Positions 14,149 through 18,432 of a DNA stretch of 18,432 bases are shown here, one piece after another. The notes under the pieces are model-generated. The model saw only the letters and a list, made by a program, of their open reading frames with translations, had not been told where the DNA came from and made no database searches. This DNA comes from Actinomycetota bacterium (GTDB lineage: Bacteria > Actinomycetota > Actinomycetes > Propionibacteriales > Propionibacteriaceae). The stretch spans positions 1-18,432 of the forward strand of contig JACRAA010000224.1 in the NCBI GenBank assembly GCA_016213595.1. The letters are read 5' to 3'. Made by a program: the position numbers and the translations under genes. Numbering within the stretch: position 1 is the stretch's first letter; every line of letters starts with the position of its first letter.

Positions 14149-17100
14149 GTGAACCCCCGGAGCCGACCGAGCTACCGGCTGCGGCCATCACCGCGCCAGG
14201 TCCTCGAGCGCGTCGAGCTCTCGCCTGAGCAGGAGGCGGTGGTCAGCCACCGGGGAGGGCCGCTGCTCGTCCTGGCGGGGCCGGGGACGGGCAAGACGAC
14301 CACGATCGTCGAGGCTGTCGCCGCCCACATCGAGGACGGGCTGCCGGCCGACACCGTCCTCGTGCTGACGTTCTCGCGACGGGCGGCGCTCGACCTGCGC
14401 CGGCGGATCGCCGAGCGCCTCGGCCGCTCTGTCGTCACGCCGCGCGCCATGACGTTCCACGCCTTCTGCTACTCGGTGGTCAGGCGCTGGTCGGACCCTG
14501 AGCTGTACGGGATGACGCCGCGCCTGCTCACCGCTCCGGAGCAGGAGTTCCGGGTGCGGGAGGTGCTGGGCGGACGGTCCGCGACGCAGTGGCCGCCGGA
14601 GTACGCGCCGGCGTACGGCACGCGCGGCTTCGCCGGAGAGGTGCGAGGCGCGCTCGCTGCTGCCCGCCAGCTGGGCCTCGACGGCGACGTGCTCCGGCTG
14701 TACGGGTCGGTCGCCGAACGGCCGCAGTGGTCGGCGCTCGGCGACTTCTTCGACGAGTACCTCGACGTCCTCGAGCAGGAGCAGGTCCTCGACTACGCCG
14801 AGCTCGTGCACCGTACGAGGGTCCTGCTCACCGATCCCGAGGTGCTGGCCCAGGTGCGACGCTCGGCCGACGTGGTGTTCGTCGACGAGTACCAGGACAC
14901 GGACCCCTCGCAGGTCGCCCTGCTGCGGCAGCTGGTGCCTCCGGGCGGCGACATCGTCGCCGTGGGCGACCCCGACCAGTCGATCTACGAGTTCCGCGGC
15001 GCCCGGCCGAGAGGCATCCTCGACTTCCCCGAGGAGTTCACCGACGTGGGCGGCATCCCGGCCGGCGTCATCGCCCTCTCCCGGACGCACCGGTTCGGCG
15101 AGGGTCTGGCCGACGCGACCCGGCGGATCTCGGCGCGCCTGCCGCTGCCTCGCCCGCTCCCTGACGCCCTGCGTGAGGCGTTCCGTGAGCCGGAGATCTC
15201 TCCCGGTACGCCACCGGGGCAGCTCGATGTGCTCACGTTCGACGACGCGGGGGCGGAGGCCGCGCACATCGCCGACCTGCTCCGCCGGGCCCACCTGCAC
15301 GACGGCGTGGACTGGGACGACATGGCCGTGCTCGTACGGTCGGGGCGTCGTGACATCCCGCGCCTCACCCGGTCGCTCGTGGCTTCGGGGGTGCCGGTAT
15401 CCGTGGCGGGCGACGAGATCGCCCTCGCGTCGGCGGAAGCCGTCTCACCCCTCCTCCTCGCGCTGGCCGTCGTCGCCGACCGTGGCCTTCTCGACGCCGA
15501 CGCGGCGTCCCGCCTGCTGCAGAGCCCGCTCGCCCGGCTCGACTCCATCGACCTCCGGCGGCTGGGACGGGGCCTGCGGGACCTGGACCGAGCCGACGTC
15601 GGCCTCTCCGTCACCCTCGCGTCGTCCGAAGAGCTCGTGAGGCAGGCGCTCGAGGATCCGGACCTGCTCGCCGGTCTGGCCCCAACGGACGCGACGGCAG
15701 CGACCGCCCACCTCGCCGCACTGCTGGCTGAGTGCCGTGAGCTGGTGGCCCAGGGGGCGACCGCCCACGAGGCGCTCTGGTGCCTCTGGTCCGGGACGGA
15801 CTGGCCGCAGCGTCTCCAGGTGCAGCTCGCGACCGGCGGTGACCCGGCAGCACGCGCGCACCGCGACCTCGACGCGCTGTGCGCCCTGTTCGACCTCGCC
15901 GAGCGCTCGGACGAGGTCACGGGCGGGCGGGGGGTGGTCGGCTTCCTCGCCGAGGTGGCCGCGCAGGAGATCCCCGCCGACACGGCTCGAGAGGCGACCG
16001 TCCGGCGGCCCGGCGTCCGCGTCCTCACGGCCCACCGGGCCAAGGGTCTCGAGTGGCCGCTCGTGGTCGTCGCCGGTGTTCAGGAGGGCGTCTGGCCGGA
16101 CCCGAGGCGACGCGACAGCATGCTCGAGACCGACCTGCTCGGCGTCGACGGCCTCGTCGACCCGCCGCCCCCGAGTGTGCGGCTGGCATCCGAGCGTCGC
16201 CTCTTCTATGTCGCCTGCACCCGCGCGACAAGGCATCTCGTCGTGACAGCAGTGGCCGGTACCGACGGGGAGGGGGACCAGCCCTCACGGTTCCTGGATG
16301 AGCTGGGGGTCCGTGTACGGGCCGTGGCCGGACGTCCGGCACGGCCCCTCACGCTCGTGGGGCTCGTGGGCGAGCTTCGTCGTGCAGCGGTCGACCCGCA
16401 GGAGCCGCCGGCGGTCCGTGCTGCAGCCGCTCGCCACCTCGCCACCCTCGCAGACGAGGTCGACGTGTCCGGTCGCCAGGTCGTACCGCTCGCCGACCCC
16501 GCGCGGTGGTGGGGGCTGGCCGAGCCGTCGACAGGCCGGGCGCTCCGCGGCGGGGGCGAGCCCGTGAGCCTGTCGGGCAGCCAGCTCGGCACGCTTCTCG
16601 GCTGCCCCCGGCAGTGGTTCCTGCAGCGCAGGGCCGGCGCCGACCGGCAGCGGACGTCCGCGGCGGGCTTCGGCTCGGTCGTCCACGTCCTCGCCGAGCA
16701 TGCGGTCGCCGAGGGAATCAGCCCCACCGAGCTCGGAGCGCACCTCGAACGCGTCTGGGACCAGATCCCGTTCGACGCCGTGTGGCTGTCGACCTCGGAA
16801 CGTGCCGAGGCCGACGAGGCACTCGAACGGCTCGCGGGGTGGATCGAGTCGCGCGCCGGGCGAACGGTTCTGGGGGTCGAGGTCCCGTTCTCCGTCGAGG
16901 TCCCCACGAGCGCACAGCCCCTGAGGTTGACCGGCGTCGTCGACCGGCTCGACCTCACGTCCGACGGCCGCCTCGTCATCGTGGACTTCAAGACGGGTCG
17001 CCACGTCCCCACGCAGGGTGAGGCCGACTCGTTGGAGCAGCTCGGGGCCTACCAGCTCGCGGCGCAGCTCGGTGCCTTCTCGGAGCTGGCCGGCGAGGCT

Positions 17101-17418
17101 CAGGTGGGGGGCGCGGAGCTCGTCTACCTCCGCAAGCAGGACGGCCAGCAGCCGTACCCCAAGGTCCTGCGGCAGGCCTCGATCGTCGATGTCCCGTACC
17201 TCAAGCAGGAGCCCTCCCTGGCGGTCCTCGACGCCGAGGGCCGCCTCGCCGTGGGGCAGCAGGCCGACCACCAGACCTGGGTGCACCATCGCCTGGAGAC
17301 GGCGGCCCGAGTCCTCGCCTCCGAGCGGTACGTCGCGACCGTGGGCGACTCCTGCCGCTACTGCCCGTTCCAGTTCAGCTGCCCGGCCCGTGGCGAGGGA
17401 CGGCAGGTGGTCGAGTGA
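14149..17418 (+). CDS. adnA: AdnA-like subunit of AdnAB helicase-nuclease
   Basis: The protein has 1089 residues: a UvrD/Rep-type SF1A motor followed by a RecB-family nuclease. Motifs: LSPEQ and AGPGTGKT (43-50), TFSRRAA (74-80), VDEYQD (245-250), GDPDQSIYEFRG (273-284), LSRTHRFG, TAHRAKGLEW (627-636) and LFYVACTRA (Arg692). The nuclease has GVVDRLD (Asp932), VDFKTG (Asp946, Lys948) and QLGAY (964-968). Cysteines 819, 1069, 1072 and 1078 match the four-Cys iron-sulfur cluster of AddB/AdnA nucleases. With AdnB it would resect double-strand-break ends, as shown for mycobacterial AdnAB. Start choice is uncertain: GTG 14149 has a very close GGAG, while TTG 14137 would add four residues without a ribosome site. 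The end overlaps adnB as GTGA. Confidence 0.93.
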   Translation: MNPRSRPSYRLRPSPRQVLERVELSPEQEAVVSHRGGPLLVLAGPGTGKTTTIVEAVAAHIEDGLPADTVLVLTFSRRAALDLRRRIAERLGRSVVTPRAMTFHAFCYSVVRRWSDPELYGMTPRLLTAPEQEFRVREVLGGRSATQWPPEYAPAYGTRGFAGEVRGALAAARQLGLDGDVLRLYGSVAERPQWSALGDFFDEYLDVLEQEQVLDYAELVHRTRVLLTDPEVLAQVRRSADVVFVDEYQDTDPSQVALLRQLVPPGGDIVAVGDPDQSIYEFRGARPRGILDFPEEFTDVGGIPAGVIALSRTHRFGEGLADATRRISARLPLPRPLPDALREAFREPEISPGTPPGQLDVLTFDDAGAEAAHIADLLRRAHLHDGVDWDDMAVLVRSGRRDIPRLTRSLVASGVPVSVAGDEIALASAEAVSPLLLALAVVADRGLLDADAASRLLQSPLARLDSIDLRRLGRGLRDLDRADVGLSVTLASSEELVRQALEDPDLLAGLAPTDATAATAHLAALLAECRELVAQGATAHEALWCLWSGTDWPQRLQVQLATGGDPAARAHRDLDALCALFDLAERSDEVTGGRGVVGFLAEVAAQEIPADTAREATVRRPGVRVLTAHRAKGLEWPLVVVAGVQEGVWPDPRRRDSMLETDLLGVDGLVDPPPPSVRLASERRLFYVACTRATRHLVVTAVAGTDGEGDQPSRFLDELGVRVRAVAGRPARPLTLVGLVGELRRAAVDPQEPPAVRAAAARHLATLADEVDVSGRQVVPLADPARWWGLAEPSTGRALRGGGEPVSLSGSQLGTLLGCPRQWFLQRRAGADRQRTSAAGFGSVVHVLAEHAVAEGISPTELGAHLERVWDQIPFDAVWLSTSERAEADEALERLAGWIESRAGRTVLGVEVPFSVEVPTSAQPLRLTGVVDRLDLTSDGRLVIVDFKTGRHVPTQGEADSLEQLGAYQLAAQLGAFSELAGEAQVGGAELVYLRKQDGQQPYPKVLRQASIVDVPYLKQEPSLAVLDAEGRLAVGQQADHQTWVHHRLETAARVLASERYVATVGDSCRYCPFQFSCPARGEGRQVVE

Positions 17419-18432
17419 ACGGCACGGTGACGTCGTTGGCGGCATGGCGCACGACGCGGCGGGATACGGCGATCCGCACCCCGGAGGACCTCGTCGCGGC
17501 CGTCGGTGTGCCGTTCAGCGACGAGCAGCTCGCGGCCATCACGGCTCCCCTGGAACCGACCGTCGTCATCGCCGGCGCGGGGTCGGGCAAGACCACCGTC
17601 ATGGCGGCCCGGGTCGTCTGGCTCGTCGGTACGGGTCAGGTCCGTCCGGGCCAGGTGCTCGGGCTCACGTTCACCCGCAAGGCGGCTGCGGAGCTGGCCC
17701 ACCGGATCCGTACGGCACTCGTCACCTCGGGCGTCCTCAGCGCGGACAGCGTCGACGACGAGGGCGAGCAGGTGATCCTCACGTACGACTCGTTCGCCTC
17801 GCGGCTCGTGTCCGAGCACGGCCTGTGGCTCGGCTACGAGACGGACCCGACGATGATCACGGGCGCCGCGCGGTACCGGTTGGCCTCGCGGGTGGTGACA
17901 TCGGCCGCCGGCCCGTTCGAGGAGCTGTCCCGGCTCCGGCCCGACTCGGTCACCGAGCGCGTCCTCGCGCTGGACTCCCAGCTGGCCTCCCACCTCGTCG
18001 ACGACGCCCAGCTCGACGACGAGACCCGTGCCTTCGTCCTGGAGCTGGCGAACGCGCCGACCTGGCGCGGGAACGTCTACCAGTCGGTGCGACGCGCCGA
18101 GGCCGTGGCGAGGGAGCGGCTCGAGCTCGCCTCGCTCGTACGGTCGTACGCGGAGCTGAAGCGCGAGCTCGGCTACGTCGAGTTCTCCGACCAGATGGCG
18201 GCTGCCGCCCGGATCGCGACCCGTGTGCCACAGGTGGCCGGACAGCTGCGGGACCAGTACCGCGTCGTCCTGCTGGACGAGTACCAGGACACGTCCGCCG
18301 CCCAGGCCCTCCTGCTCAAGGGGCTGTTCTCCGGCGAGGACCCCGAGCTGGGACGGGGGCACCCGGTGACCGGGGTGGGGGACCCCTTCCAGGCGATCTA
18401 CGGCTGGCGCGGTGCGGCGGCGAGCAACATCC
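17415..18432 (+). CDS. adnB: AdnB-like helicase-nuclease subunit, 5' part only
   Basis: The first 339 residues of a second UvrD/Rep-type motor run off the window end. Motifs: FSDEQLAAI (Q-motif region, 34-42), AGAGSGKTT (53-61), GLTFTRKAAAEL (motif Ia, 83-94), LLDEYQD (286-292) and GVGDPFQAIYGWRG (320-333). VVIAGAGSGKTTVMAARVVWLV followed within 20 residues by TFTRKAA is characteristic of actinobacterial AdnB. The GTG at 17415 overlaps the adnA stop (GTGA), as expected for subunits made in a fixed ratio. In mycobacterial AdnAB the B subunit carries the dominant motor. The nuclease half is beyond the window and not seen. Confidence 0.93.
   Translation, partial: MNGTVTSLAAWRTTRRDTAIRTPEDLVAAVGVPFSDEQLAAITAPLEPTVVIAGAGSGKTTVMAARVVWLVGTGQVRPGQVLGLTFTRKAAAELAHRIRTALVTSGVLSADSVDDEGEQVILTYDSFASRLVSEHGLWLGYETDPTMITGAARYRLASRVVTSAAGPFEELSRLRPDSVTERVLALDSQLASHLVDDAQLDDETRAFVLELANAPTWRGNVYQSVRRAEAVARERLELASLVRSYAELKRELGYVEFSDQMAAAARIATRVPQVAGQLRDQYRVVLLDEYQDTSAAQALLLKGLFSGEDPELGRGHPVTGVGDPFQAIYGWRGAAASNI

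Overview
This is about 18.4 kb of high-GC DNA with strong G/C preference at codon third positions, many GTG starts and 4-nt start/stop overlaps. Gene content (PknG, a GlnX-like sensor, an AdnAB-type helicase-nuclease, a LigD polymerase-domain protein, a CspA-like cold-shock protein) points to an actinobacterium. It is probably not a mycobacterium, because the glnH gene that accompanies pknG there is missing from the cluster here. I cannot name the genus.

Layout. (1) 1-2606, plus strand: the 3' end of a coiled-coil gene, a second coiled-coil gene with a DivIVA-like N-terminus and a very acidic tail, and an aldo/keto reductase, joined by ATGA overlaps. (2) 2651-12406, minus strand: a tightly packed seven-gene operon. 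In transcription order it encodes a TelA-family protein, a small unrecognised protein, a CbxX/SpoVK-type AAA+ ATPase, a four-TM GlnX-like sensor, an unrecognised coiled-coil protein, a PknG-type Ser/Thr kinase and a PP2C phosphatase. It converges with region 1, and a hairpin lies in the 44-nt gap. (3) 12497-13447, minus strand: a stand-alone LigD-type polymerase/primase. (4) 13667-13870, minus strand: cspA with a clear terminator and a palindrome-rich leader. (5) 14149-18432, plus strand: adnA and the start of adnB, overlapping by GTGA.

How the genes may work together. The kinase, phosphatase and membrane sensor form a plausible reversible phospho-signalling module, comparable with the mycobacterial GlnH-GlnX-PknG pathway. 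It has no solute-binding protein here and is fused at operon level to a TelA protein and an AAA+ ATPase. This is the best candidate in the window for a little-described system: an envelope-stress or metabolite sensor that feeds a kinase/phosphatase pair and acts with TelA and an ATP-driven remodeller. That role is inferred from family knowledge and gene order. The right third is a DNA-repair neighbourhood (NHEJ-type polymerase and AdnAB end resection) around a cold-shock gene.

No tRNA, rRNA, CRISPR array, insertion sequence or prophage gene was recognised.
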